DNA of 64,000 nt from Massilia sp. PDC64 (lineage in GTDB: Bacteria; Pseudomonadota; Gammaproteobacteria; Burkholderiales; Burkholderiaceae_D): positions 423,631-487,630 of the forward strand of contig NZ_FMZS01000005.1 of NCBI RefSeq assembly GCF_900101265.1, given 5' to 3'. Below are positions 25,748-41,058 of the stretch, one piece after another. The notes beneath the pieces were generated by a model. That model ran no database searches. It was not told the DNA's origin and was given only the letters and a program-made list of their open reading frames with translations. Each line of letters starts with the position of its first letter. Position 1 is the stretch's first letter. The position numbers were made by a program, and so were the translations under genes.

Positions 25748-26266
25748 TCAGCGGTAATCGAAGAAGACGGTTTCTTTGTCGGTCTGCATCCAGATGTCCC
25801 AACGGTAGGTGCCGTCGCCGTCCTTGCGCGCGATGAGCGTATCGCGTCGTCCGGCCGGTACCTGCTTCAGGATAGCCGATTCCGCGAGCGTCGCATCGTC
25901 CTCGAGGAACACCGCGGTGAACTGGTGCTTCGTGAGCCCGCGCGCGAACACGGTCACGTAGGCGACGGGCTCGCCCGCGGGACGCGGCGGCACGGACAGC
26001 CGGAAACTGAATTCGCCCGCCTTGCCCGTCGGCGTGCGGCGGAAGCCCGGAATCTCCTGCGACGCTTCCACGCCCGCCGCTTCCGGCAGCCAGGCTTCGA
26101 TCTGCGCGTCGTCGATCGGATTGCCGTCGCCGTCGTACAGCACGCCGTGGAGGACGATGGTCGGCGCGCTCGTCTCCAGGCGTCCGGCGGCGCAGAAGTC
26201 CACGGCCCATTGCCAGCCCTCGTGCGAGAACGGGCCGATGGTCTGCGAGGTCGTAATCTTGCTCAT
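25748..26266 (-). CDS. pcaG: Protocatechuate 3,4-dioxygenase alpha subunit
   Basis: A 172-residue intradiol dioxygenase alpha subunit. The opening TTSQTIGPFSHEGWQWA and the central GNPIDDAQIEAWLPEA are family-typical; the alpha chain carries no iron site but shapes the active site with PcaH. I start it at 26266 because AAGGAG lies just upstream. An ATG at 26281 would overlap the pcaH stop and put the ribosome site inside the gene. It is somewhat shorter than typical PcaG. Confidence 0.92.
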   Translation of the reverse strand: MSKITTSQTIGPFSHEGWQWAVDFCAAGRLETSAPTIVLHGVLYDGDGNPIDDAQIEAWLPEAAGVEASQEIPGFRRTPTGKAGEFSFRLSVPPRPAGEPVAYVTVFARGLTKHQFTAVFLEDDATLAESAILKQVPAGRRDTLIARKDGDGTYRWDIWMQTDKETVFFDYR

Positions 26267-26277
26267 GTCCTGCTCCT

Positions 26278-26970
26278 TCAAAGGCCGAACGGCGTGGCAC
26301 CGCGGCCGCGCAACACGATGTCGAATTCATAGCCCAGCATCTCGTCGCCCACCGTGTGGTCGAGCGAGAAGCGCGAGACCAGCCGTTGGCGCGCCGCCTC
26401 GTCCGGGATGCTGTTGAAGATCGGGTCGTACGGGAACAGCGGATCGTTCGGGAAGTACATCTGCGTGACGAGGCGCTGCGCGTACACGTTCCCGAACAGC
26501 GAGAAATGGATGTGCGCGGGGCGCCACGCCTTGTCGTGGTTCTTCCACGGGTACGGGCCCGGCTTGATGGAGACGAAGCGGTAGCGGCCGTCGTCGTCCG
26601 TCATCATCTTGCCGAAGCCGAAGAAGTTCGGGTCGAGCGGGGCGTCGTGGTTGTCGCGCTGGTGCCAGTAGCGGCCGGCGGAATTGGCCTGCCAGACCTC
26701 GATCAGCGAATTGCGCACCGGCTTGCCGTCCTCGTCGACCACACGGCCCGTCACGACGATCTTCTCGCCGAGTGGGGCGCCTTGGCCGCGCCGCGTCAGG
26801 TCCGTATCGTGCGGGAGCAGGATGCGCGGGGCCGGATCGATGTTGCGGCTGACCGGCACGGGCGCCTCGATGCGCAGCGCCGGCTGCAGCGGGCCGCGTT
26901 TCACGGTCGATTTATAGGCGGGGTAGATGAGCTCCGGCCACACGCCGGGTTGCACGTCGTCGAATATCAC
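26278..26970 (-). CDS. pcaH: Protocatechuate 3,4-dioxygenase beta subunit
   Basis: A 230-residue iron-binding subunit of the enzyme that opens protocatechuate between its two hydroxyls. The expected Fe(III) ligands are in AGRYWHQ (Tyr), GPYPW (Tyr) and WRPAHIHFS (two His). The start is a GTG with AGGAG seven bases upstream; no suitable ATG precedes it. It heads the pcaHGB-pcaL operon and is transcribed away from the IclR gene at 27113, sharing its 142-base control region. Confidence 0.92.
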   Translation of the reverse strand: MIFDDVQPGVWPELIYPAYKSTVKRGPLQPALRIEAPVPVSRNIDPAPRILLPHDTDLTRRGQGAPLGEKIVVTGRVVDEDGKPVRNSLIEVWQANSAGRYWHQRDNHDAPLDPNFFGFGKMMTDDDGRYRFVSIKPGPYPWKNHDKAWRPAHIHFSLFGNVYAQRLVTQMYFPNDPLFPYDPIFNSIPDEAARQRLVSRFSLDHTVGDEMLGYEFDIVLRGRGATPFGL

Positions 26971-27064
26971 GTTGTCTCCTGATGTCGGAAGGTTGTGCGA
27001 GCAGGCCCATCGTAAAAAAAGGACCACGGCGCCACAAGACGGCCATGTCGGCCAACTTCCGCTA

Positions 27065-27095
27065 TTCGCACGCTTTGTGCGATACTCGCACAAAA
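27065..27095. promoter_or_regulatory. Three-half-site IclR operator before pcaH and its regulator
   Basis: TTCGCAC (27065-27071), GTGCGAT (27077-27083) and CTCGCACA (27085-27092) form a palindrome plus a direct repeat, the arrangement known for PobR/PcaU-type IclR operators. The right 19 bases recur at 31286-31304 before pcaI with two mismatches. It lies 18 bases before the regulator's start. Confidence 0.65.
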
Positions 27096-27112
27096 CCGAC
27101 AATTTCTGCAAA

Positions 27113-27873
27113 ATGGACCAGGAACCGGCAAAACGCGACATGGTGGCGGGCCTCGACAAGGGCCTGCAAGTGATCGAGGCATTCGACCAGGAGCGCTCGC
27201 GCCTGACGATCGCGGAGGTGGCCGAACGCACGGGCCTCACGCGCGCGGCCGCGCGGCGCTATCTGCTGACGTTGACGGCGCTCGGCTACATGCGCCACGA
27301 GAACAAGCAGTTTTCGCTGACGCCCAAGATCCTCCGCCTTGGACAGTCGTACCTGCACTCGGCGCGGCTGCCGCGCATCGCGCAACCGCTGCTGTACCGG
27401 CTCGCGTACGCGCTGGGCGAGGCGGCGTCCGTCGGGGTGCTGGACCACGACGATCTCGTGTGCGTGGCGGCCGTCAGCGCGGGCCAGCTCATCTCCGCCA
27501 CCTTACAGCCGGGCACGCGCGTGCCGGCGTACTGCACGGCGAACGGGCGCATGCTGCTCGCGAGCCTGCCGCCGGACGAGGTCGAGCGCTTCCTCGCGCG
27601 CGCCGCGCCGGAGCCCATCACGTCGCATACCATCGTCGACCGCGGGCGGCTCGGCGAGGAGATCGCGCGTGCCCGCGAGCGGGGCTATGCCGTCGTCGAC
27701 CAGGAACTGGAGCTGGGCCTGCGCACGATCGCGGTACCCGTCAGGAACTTCCGCGGCGACGTCGTGGCGGCGATGAACATCAGCGTGCACGCGGGCCGCA
27801 TGAGCGTCGGGCAGATGGTCGAGCGCTGCCTCCCGACGCTCATCAAATACCAGGTCGAGCTGAACGCGCTGCT

Positions 27874-27877
<4 letters not shown>
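27113..27877 (+). CDS. IclR-family regulator of the pca genes
   Basis: A 254-residue IclR protein. The winged helix (LTIAEVAERTGLTRAAARRYLLTL, about 24-47) is followed by the IclR effector domain with ELELGLRTIAVPVRN near 205-219, as in PcaU/PcaR/PobR. Such regulators respond to protocatechuate, 3-oxoadipate or 4-hydroxybenzoate. Divergent orientation to pcaH and the operator between them suggest it activates pcaHGB and controls itself. Its TAG overlaps the stop of the convergent AraC gene within CTAG. Which ligand it binds is not readable. Confidence 0.88.
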
Positions 27878-30000
<2,123 letters not shown>

Positions 30001-30069
30001 GCGTTCTGCAGGACCGGCCGCGCGGTGGCATAATCGTCAGCCACCCCGTCACCCATCGAAAGGAAGCAC

Positions 30070-30369
30070 ATGGTCGTCGAAAGCGCGGAAATCCTGGTCA
30101 AGGCCGGCATGGAACAACAATTCGAAGCGGGCGTGCGCGCCGCCGCGCCGCTGTTCCGGCGGGCCCGCGGCTGTACCGGCATGCGGTTGCAGCGGGGCGT
30201 GGAGAATCCGCGCGCCTACCGCCTGCTCGTGGACTGGAACACGGTCGAGGACCACATGGTCCACTTCCGCGAGAGCGACGATTTCCAGGAATGGCGCCGC
30301 CTCGTGGGCCACTGCTTCGACGGCGCGCCCGTCGTCACGCACTTCGAAGCCGCCGTCGACGGCTTCTGA
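30070..30369 (+). CDS. Small ABM-fold (antibiotic biosynthesis monooxygenase) protein
   Basis: A 99-residue ferredoxin-like alpha/beta protein of the ABM dimeric barrel family. The pattern GMEQQFEAGVRAAAPLF...GCTGMRLQRGVENPRAYRLLVDW is typical. It starts 70 bases after pobA with AAAGGAAG upstream and may be cotranscribed. Members oxidise quinols or simply bind aromatic ligands; a role in handling protocatechuate-derived quinones is possible but unsupported. Confidence 0.72.
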   Translation: MVVESAEILVKAGMEQQFEAGVRAAAPLFRRARGCTGMRLQRGVENPRAYRLLVDWNTVEDHMVHFRESDDFQEWRRLVGHCFDGAPVVTHFEAAVDGF

Positions 30370-30375
30370 CGCCCT

Positions 30376-31191
30376 TCAGGGCAGCAGCATCGCCAGTTCC
30401 TGCGCGCCCTGGCGCAGCACGGGCAGGAACTCTTCCACCATGCGCTCCGGCGTCACGCGCGCCGCGTGCGCACCCACGTTCAGCGCCGCCAGCACGCGGC
30501 CCGACGCACCGCGCACGGGCACGGCGATCGAGCGCAATCCCAGTTCCAGTTCCTCGTTGTTGACGGCATAGCCGTCGCGGCGCACCTGCGCGAGGATGTC
30601 GCGCAGCCTGGCCGGATCCGTCACCGTGCGCTCCGTCATGGGCGTCAGCGTCGTGCGGGCCAGATAGGCGTCCAGCTCGTCCTGCGGCAGGTGCGCGAGG
30701 AGTACCCGGCCCAGCGAGCTGCAATACGCGGGCAGGCGGCTGCCGGCGGCCAGCGACACGGACATCACGCGCGACGTCGCCGCGCGCGCCACGTACAACA
30801 CCTGGTCTTCCTCCAGCACGGCGAGCGAGCTCGATTCGCCCAGCGCCTTGCTGACGCCGTTCAGGCACGGCTGCGCGGCGGCCGTCAGCGGTGTCGACGA
30901 CAGGTACGAATACCCCAGGGTCAGCACCTTCGGCCTGAGGCTGAAATTGTTCAGCTCCGCGTCCACGTAGCCGAGCTGCCGCAGCGTGTGCAGGCAGCGG
31001 CGCACGGCCGCGCGCGGGATGCCCGTCTGCTGGCTGATCTGGGCGATGGTCTGCGGCTTGCGGGTGTCGGCGAACGCGCGCAGCACGGCGAGGCCGCGTG
31101 CGAGCGACGTCATGAAGTCGGGATCGGCGAGGGCGTCGATTTCTTCCGCGATCGTGCGCGGGGCGGCTGGGGTAGCGGGTGTGGAAGACAT
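30376..31191 (-). CDS. pcaR: IclR-family regulator, PcaR-like
   Basis: A 271-residue IclR protein with an N-terminal extension of about 30 residues. The winged helix is QTIAQISQQTGIPRAAVRRCLHTL near 46-69, and the effector domain includes NEELELGLRSIAVPVRGASG near 210. It is divergent from pcaIJF with a 130-base gap containing the 19-bp element at 31286. PcaR activates pca genes with 3-oxoadipate; the adjacency suggests that name, but the regulator at 27113 could equally serve these genes. Confidence 0.85.
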   Translation of the reverse strand: MSSTPATPAAPRTIAEEIDALADPDFMTSLARGLAVLRAFADTRKPQTIAQISQQTGIPRAAVRRCLHTLRQLGYVDAELNNFSLRPKVLTLGYSYLSSTPLTAAAQPCLNGVSKALGESSSLAVLEEDQVLYVARAATSRVMSVSLAAGSRLPAYCSSLGRVLLAHLPQDELDAYLARTTLTPMTERTVTDPARLRDILAQVRRDGYAVNNEELELGLRSIAVPVRGASGRVLAALNVGAHAARVTPERMVEEFLPVLRQGAQELAMLLP

Positions 31192-31285
31192 GCCGGAATT
31201 CTAATCGATGGGGAGGGGGCGGCAGGAAGCGCTTGACGCGCGGCGCGGCCGAGGCGTACACTTTTTGTGCGGTGAACGCGCATGT

Positions 31286-31304
31286 GTTCGATAATCGCAC
31301 AAAA
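31286..31304. promoter_or_regulatory. IclR operator element before pcaIJF
   Basis: GTTCGATAATCGCACAAAA matches 17 of 19 bases of 27077-27095. Both copies end 17 bases before the downstream start codon. A weaker GTGCGG at 31267 may be a third half-site. Binding by one or both IclR proteins is inferred. Confidence 0.6.
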
Positions 31305-31321
31305 TAACCAAGGTGACAACC

Positions 31322-31987
31322 ATGATCGACAAAACCTGTGACTCGCTGGAGCAGGCCGTGGCCGACATCCACGACGGCGCCACCGTCATGATCGGCGGCT
31401 TCGGCAATGCCGGCATGCCGTCCGCCCTCATCGACGCGCTCATCGCGCACGGTGCGCGCGAGCTGACCATCGTGAACAACAATGCCGGCAACGGCGACAC
31501 GGGCCTGGCCGCCCTCATCAAGGAAAAACGCGTACGCAAGATCGTGTGCTCGTTCCCGCGCCAGGCCGATTCCTGGCATTTCGATGCGCTGTACCGCGCC
31601 GGCGAGATCGAGCTGGAACTGACGCCGCAGGGCAACCTGGCGGAGCGCATCCGCGCGGCCGGCGCCGGCATCGGCGGCTTTTTCACGCCCACCGGCTACG
31701 GCACCCTGCTGGCCGAGGGCAAGGAGACGCGCGTCATCAATGGCAGGAATTATGTGTTCGAGACCCCGATCCACGCCGACTTCGCGCTGATCAAGGCGCT
31801 GCGCGGCGACCGCTGGGGCAATCTCGTGTACCGCAAGACCGCGCGCAACTTCGGTCCGATCATGGCCATGGCCGCGAAGACCACCATCGCGCAGGTTGCC
31901 GAGATCGTCCCGCTCGGCGAACTCGATCCGGAAGCGATCGTCACCCCCGGCATCTTCGTCCAGCGCGTCGTCAAGGAGGCAGCATGA
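31322..31987 (+). CDS. pcaI: 3-oxoadipate CoA-transferase subunit A
   Basis: A 221-residue class I CoA-transferase alpha subunit, with VMIGGFGNAGMPSALIDALI near 23 and GFFTPTGYGTLLAEGKE near 118. With PcaJ it moves CoA from succinyl-CoA to 3-oxoadipate. I start at the ATG at 31322, which has AAGGTG upstream; a GTG at 31313 overlaps that site. Its stop overlaps the pcaJ start as ATGA. Confidence 0.92.
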   Translation: MIDKTCDSLEQAVADIHDGATVMIGGFGNAGMPSALIDALIAHGARELTIVNNNAGNGDTGLAALIKEKRVRKIVCSFPRQADSWHFDALYRAGEIELELTPQGNLAERIRAAGAGIGGFFTPTGYGTLLAEGKETRVINGRNYVFETPIHADFALIKALRGDRWGNLVYRKTARNFGPIMAMAAKTTIAQVAEIVPLGELDPEAIVTPGIFVQRVVKEAA

Positions 31988-32631
31988 GTACCCGATACAC
32001 CCGCGACCAGATGGCGGCCCGCGTCGCGCAGGACATCCCGGAAGGCGCCTACGTCAACCTGGGCATCGGCCTGCCGACAAAGGTCGCGAACTACCTGCCG
32101 TCCGAGAAGGAAATCTTCCTGCACAGCGAGAACGGCCTGCTGGGCATGGGCCCCGCGCCCGCGCCCGGCGAGGAGGACGAAGACCTGATCAACGCCGGCA
32201 AGCAGCCGGTGACGCTGCTGACGGGCGGCGCCTATTTCCACCACGCGGACTCGTTCGCGATGATGCGCGGCGGCCACCTGGACATCTGCGTGCTGGGCGC
32301 GTTCCAGGTGTCGCACACGGGCGATCTCGCCAACTGGCACACGGGCGCCCCGGATGCGATTCCCGCCGTCGGCGGTGCGATGGACCTCGCCATCGGTGCC
32401 AAGCAGGTGTTCGTGATGATGGAACACCAGACCAAGACGGGCGAAAGCAAGATCGTCGAGCGCTGCACGTATCCGCTGACGGGCATCGGCTGCGTCAGCC
32501 GCATCTACACCGACCTGGCCGTGCTGGACGTCACGCCGCAAGGCTTGCGCGTGCGCGAGATGGCGCCGGGCCTCACCCTGGCCGACCTGCAGGCCGTCAC
32601 CGCCGCGCCGCTGCTGGCACCCCTCGAATGA
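31984..32631 (+). CDS. pcaJ: 3-oxoadipate CoA-transferase subunit B
   Basis: A 215-residue beta subunit. [15 protein letters not shown] near 23-37 and [14 protein letters not shown] near 50, where the Glu is the catalytic residue that carries CoA, identify the family. Length is normal. It overlaps pcaI by four bases and precedes pcaF by 13, so subunit levels are coupled. Confidence 0.93.
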   Translation: MSTRYTRDQMAARVAQDIPEGAYVNLGIGLPTKVANYLPSEKEIFLHSENGLLGMGPAPAPGEEDEDLINAGKQPVTLLTGGAYFHHADSFAMMRGGHLDICVLGAFQVSHTGDLANWHTGAPDAIPAVGGAMDLAIGAKQVFVMMEHQTKTGESKIVERCTYPLTGIGCVSRIYTDLAVLDVTPQGLRVREMAPGLTLADLQAVTAAPLLAPLE

Positions 32632-32644
32632 AAGGAGAATGACC

Positions 32645-33847
<1,203 letters not shown>

Positions 33848-33849
33848 TA

Positions 33850-37702
<3,853 letters not shown>

Positions 37703-37715
37703 CCTGTGTCTCCAA

Positions 37716-37738
37716 TTCAGTTATGAAATATACTAATT
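37716..37738. promoter_or_regulatory. TTATA-N3-TATAA-type dyad before the TonB receptor gene
   Basis: TTCAGTTATG, spacer AAA, TATACTAATT. Read on the minus strand the left arm AATTAGTATA fits the dyad seen at 42689 and 48439, while the other arm is weaker. A further TATAAC half-site lies at about 37745. It is 14 bases before the TonB receptor start. Confidence 0.4.
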
Positions 37739-37833
37739 TCATTCTATAACTAAAATTTGGAGATTGTAAAGTTGGTCACGGCGCGGCCCGCGGACGGACG
37801 CGTCGATGTTGGACGGCGCGGAAGCGCCGGTCC

Positions 37834-38337
37834 TTACGTGTCGTTTGACGCGGAGGGCAGTGCCAGCGGCGCGCGGCTTTGTTCGTTGTTGCCGTTGACG
37901 AGCTTGGCCAGCAGGTCCATGAACTGGTCCTGTTCGCGCGCGCTCAAAGGCGCCAGCAGCCGGTCGCGCAGGCGCTGTGCGCCCGGTTCCAGCGCCGCGA
38001 GCAGGCGCGTGCCCGCGGGCGTGATGGTGAGGGCGCGCTGGCGCCGGTTATGCGGAATCACCTTGCGTTCGAGGAGCCCCTTTTCCTCGAGCCGGGCGCA
38101 GACCGTGGCACCGGTCGACGTGTCGATGGCGGCGAGGCCCGCCAGCGACACCTGGTCGATGCCGGGATGTTCGGCCAGGCGGCTGAGGATCGCATACTGG
38201 ACGGGCGTCAGTTCGCCGCCCATTTCGTCATGGAACAGGGACACGGAAATCTGCTGGGCCCGGCGCAGCAGATGGCCGGGGTGTTGGTACAGGTCGAGCA
38301 ACGATCCGTGATCGTCGCGCACGCGTTTGCTTGGCAT
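37834..38337 (-). CDS. MarR-family regulator of vanAB
   Basis: A 167-residue MarR protein. The winged helix covers about 50-105 (LTPVQYAILSRLAEHP, SLAGLAAIDTSTGATVCARLEEKGLLER, then the wing with HNRRQRAL). I start it at the ATG at 38337; upstream in-frame codons would cross the operator. It is divergent from vanA and a perfect 16-bp palindrome lies between them. Vanillate-responsive repressors of vanAB are often GntR (VanR), but MarR types exist. Role inferred from position. Confidence 0.82.
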   Translation of the reverse strand: MPSKRVRDDHGSLLDLYQHPGHLLRRAQQISVSLFHDEMGGELTPVQYAILSRLAEHPGIDQVSLAGLAAIDTSTGATVCARLEEKGLLERKVIPHNRRQRALTITPAGTRLLAALEPGAQRLRDRLLAPLSAREQDQFMDLLAKLVNGNNEQSRAPLALPSASNDT

Positions 38338-38427
38338 GTTGGGGGCTGCTTCTGGTGCGGCGCACCATCGAAATAATCCGGGACACCAGTTTACTTCGGC
38401 ATCGATGCGGGCGATACTTTTTAAAAC

Positions 38428-38443
38428 ATTCAGTGCACTGAAT
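38428..38443. promoter_or_regulatory. Perfect palindromic operator between marR and vanA
   Basis: ATTCAGTGCACTGAAT is a perfect 16-bp palindrome, 21 bases before the vanA start and about 90 before the divergent MarR start. It is AT-rich on both flanks (TTTAAAAC / ATTAAAC). Size and symmetry suit a MarR dimer. Confidence 0.65.
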
Positions 38444-38464
38444 ATTAAACGGAGAGGAGACAAG

Positions 38465-39508
38465 ATGTTCCCCAAGAATGCGTGGTACGTGGCCTGCACC
38501 CCCGATGAAATCGACGGCAAGCCCCTGGGCCGCCAGATCTGCGGCGAAAAGATCGTGTTTTACCGGGGCGAGGGCGGCAGGGTCGCCGCGGTCGAGGATT
38601 TTTGCCCGCACCGGGGCGCGCCGCTGTCGCTGGGCTTCCTGCGCGACGGTCACCTGGTGTGCGGCTACCACGGCCTGACGATGGGCTGCGACGGCAAGGC
38701 CGTGAGCATGCCGGGGCAGCGCGTGCGCGGCTTTCCCTGCATCCGCAGCTATGCCGTCGAGGAGCGCTACGGTTTCATCTGGGTCTGGCCCGGCGACAGG
38801 GCACTGGCCGACCCGGCCACGATCCACCATCTCGAGTGGGCGGACAATCCGGAATGGGCCTACGGCGGCGGGCTGTATCACATCCACTGCGATTACCGTC
38901 TCATGATCGACAACCTGATGGACCTGACGCACGAGACGTATGTGCACGCGTCCAGCATCGGCCAGAAGGAAATCGACGAGGCGCCCGTCACGACGAAGGT
39001 CGAGGGCGAGCAGGTGGTGACGAGCCGCTTCATGGAGAACATCATGCCGCCGCCGTTCTGGCAGGCCGCGCTGCGCGGCAACGGCCTCGCGGACGACGTC
39101 CCGGTCGACCGCTGGCAGATCTGCCGCTTCAATGCGCCCAGCCACGTGATGATCGAGGTGGGCGTCGCCCATGCGGGCAAGGGCGGCTACCATGCCGACC
39201 CGGCGCACAAGGCGTCGTCCATCGTCGTCGACTTCATCACGCCGGAAACGGAGACGTCGCACTGGTACTTCTGGGGCATGGCGCGCAACTTCAAACCGCA
39301 GGACGCGGCGCTCACCGAGACGATCCGCGCAGGGCAGGGCAAGATCTTCAGCGAGGACCGTGCCATGCTCGAGCTGCAGCAGCAGAATATCCTGCGCCAT
39401 CCGGACCGCAAGCTCCTCATGCTCAACATCGACGCGGGCGGCGTGCAGTCGCGCCGCATCATCGACACGTGGCTCGCGCGCGAGCGCGGCGCGGAGGTGC
39501 AGGCATGA
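38465..39508 (+). CDS. vanA: Vanillate O-demethylase oxygenase subunit
   Basis: A 347-residue Rieske oxygenase that demethylates vanillate to protocatechuate and formaldehyde. The Rieske ligands are C47, H49 (FCPHRGA), C66 and H69 (CGYHG). The mononuclear iron site is in [15 protein letters not shown] near 161-175. The opening [15 protein letters not shown] is typical of VanA. GGAGAGGAGA precedes the ATG. It overlaps vanB by four bases. Confidence 0.95.
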   Translation: MFPKNAWYVACTPDEIDGKPLGRQICGEKIVFYRGEGGRVAAVEDFCPHRGAPLSLGFLRDGHLVCGYHGLTMGCDGKAVSMPGQRVRGFPCIRSYAVEERYGFIWVWPGDRALADPATIHHLEWADNPEWAYGGGLYHIHCDYRLMIDNLMDLTHETYVHASSIGQKEIDEAPVTTKVEGEQVVTSRFMENIMPPPFWQAALRGNGLADDVPVDRWQICRFNAPSHVMIEVGVAHAGKGGYHADPAHKASSIVVDFITPETETSHWYFWGMARNFKPQDAALTETIRAGQGKIFSEDRAMLELQQQNILRHPDRKLLMLNIDAGGVQSRRIIDTWLARERGAEVQA

Positions 39509-40461
39509 GCACCTTCGCCGTGCGCGTCGCGCGCAAGACCCGCGAAGCGGAATCCATCTGCAGCTACGAACTGGTGCCGGTCGACGGCGCCGCGCTGCCG
39601 CCGTTCGAAGCCGGCGCCCACGTCGACGTGCACCTGCCGAACGGCCACGTGCGCCAGTACTCGCTGTGCAACGCGCCTGGCGAGACGCACCGCTACCTCA
39701 TCGCCGTGCTGCGCGACGCCGCCTCGCGCGGCGGCTCGCAGGCCATGCACGACGCCGTCGACGCGGGCACGATCCTGACGATCAGCGCGCCGAAGAACCA
39801 TTTTCCCCTGGTCGCGGCACAGCGCACGCTGCTGCTGGCGGGCGGCATCGGCGTCACGCCGATGCTCGCGATGGCCGAAACGCTGGCGGGGCAGGGCGCG
39901 GCGTTCGAGATGCACTATTGTGCGCGCGCGCCGGAGCGTGCCGCCTTCACGGCGCGTATCGGGTCGTCTTCCTTCGCCGGACAGGTCCATCTGCACTACG
40001 ACACCGGCGCCGCGGAGCAGCGGCTCGACCTCGCGGCGCTGCTGGCTGCGCCGGAAGCGGGCACGCATGTCTACGTGTGCGGACCGCAGGGCTTCATCGA
40101 CCATGTGCTGGGCTGCGCGCGGGCGTCCGGCTGGCCCGCGGCACAGCTGCACGTCGAGTACTTCGGCGCGGCCGCGGTCGACACGGGCGGCGACCGGCCG
40201 TTCGACGTGCAGCTCGCGTCGAGCGGCCGGATCGTCACTATCCCGGCGGGCCGGACGGTGCTCATGGTGCTGGCCGAGGCGGGTGTGGACATCCCGTATT
40301 CATGCGAGGAGGGTGTGTGCGGCACGTGCCTGACGCGGGTGCTGTCCGGTGAACCGGACCACCGCGACCTGTACCTGACGGACGAGGAGCGGGCGGCCAA
40401 CGACCAGTTCACGCCCTGCTGTTCGCGCGCGAGGACGCCGCTGCTGGTGCTGGACCTTTAG
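39505..40461 (+). CDS. vanB: Vanillate O-demethylase reductase subunit
   Basis: A 318-residue phthalate-dioxygenase-reductase-type protein: an FMN-binding domain with [10 protein letters not shown] near 51, an NAD-binding domain with [12 protein letters not shown] near 111, and a C-terminal plant-type ferredoxin with CEEGVCGTC near 272 and a later Cys in CCSRA. It passes NADH electrons to VanA. Start chosen by the ATGA overlap with vanA. Confidence 0.94.
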   Translation: MSTFAVRVARKTREAESICSYELVPVDGAALPPFEAGAHVDVHLPNGHVRQYSLCNAPGETHRYLIAVLRDAASRGGSQAMHDAVDAGTILTISAPKNHFPLVAAQRTLLLAGGIGVTPMLAMAETLAGQGAAFEMHYCARAPERAAFTARIGSSSFAGQVHLHYDTGAAEQRLDLAALLAAPEAGTHVYVCGPQGFIDHVLGCARASGWPAAQLHVEYFGAAAVDTGGDRPFDVQLASSGRIVTIPAGRTVLMVLAEAGVDIPYSCEEGVCGTCLTRVLSGEPDHRDLYLTDEERAANDQFTPCCSRARTPLLVLDL

Positions 40462-40530
40462 CGGCCACGGTGGCCACGGCGCTTCGTGCGATGCATTTTT
40501 ACTTTATAATGATTTTCTTTTGCAACGTTC

Positions 40531-41040
40531 ATGCCGATGGCCACTCGCCAAAACGCCAAACTCGTCACCGCCGTGCAGGAAGCCGCAGGGCAGCCGCTCG
40601 ACCAGAGCCTTCTCCTGAGCCTGGTCGGCTATAACTGCCGCCGGGCCTATCTGACCATCGTTCCGCATTTCGAGGAACGGATGAAGAAGTTCAACCTGCG
40701 CGCCGTCGATTTCTCCGTCCTGAGCCTGCTCAACGCGAATCCGAACATCACCCAGAAGCGCCTGTCGAAGGCCGTGAACGTGTCGCCGCCCAACCTGGCG
40801 ATCCTGCTGGACAAACTGGAAGAGCGGGGCCTGCTGGTCCGCCAGCGCAACCCGCTGGACAAGCGCTCGCAGACGCTGGTGCTGACGCCCGAAGGCACGC
40901 GGCTGTGTCAGAAGGCCGAGAAGACGGTGTCGGAACTGGAGCTGGAAGCGACCTCGATGCTGACGGACGCCGAGCGCGCCGAGCTGGTCAAGCTGCTGCA
41001 AAAGATCTTCCTGCACGACGAGGACGACGCGCAGGCCTGA
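40531..41040 (+). CDS. MarR-family regulator of hydroxycinnamate genes
   Basis: A 169-residue MarR protein with LRAVDFSVLSLLNANP, ITQKRLSKAVNVSPPNLAILLDKLEERGLL and wing RQRNPLDKRSQTL (about 50-118). It sits between vanB and the CoA-transferase/feruloyl-CoA synthase genes, and MarR proteins of this kind (FerC/FerR, HcaR, CouR) repress such operons and release on the aryl-CoA. A half-site TATAATGATT at 40505-40514, before its start, resembles the TTATA-N3-TATAA dyads at 42646, 42689, 48439 and 57793. It is the best candidate to bind them, by inference. Confidence 0.83.
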   Translation: MPMATRQNAKLVTAVQEAAGQPLDQSLLLSLVGYNCRRAYLTIVPHFEERMKKFNLRAVDFSVLSLLNANPNITQKRLSKAVNVSPPNLAILLDKLEERGLLVRQRNPLDKRSQTLVLTPEGTRLCQKAEKTVSELELEATSMLTDAERAELVKLLQKIFLHDEDDAQA

Positions 41041-41058
41041 GCCTGCGCGCTCCTTCGC

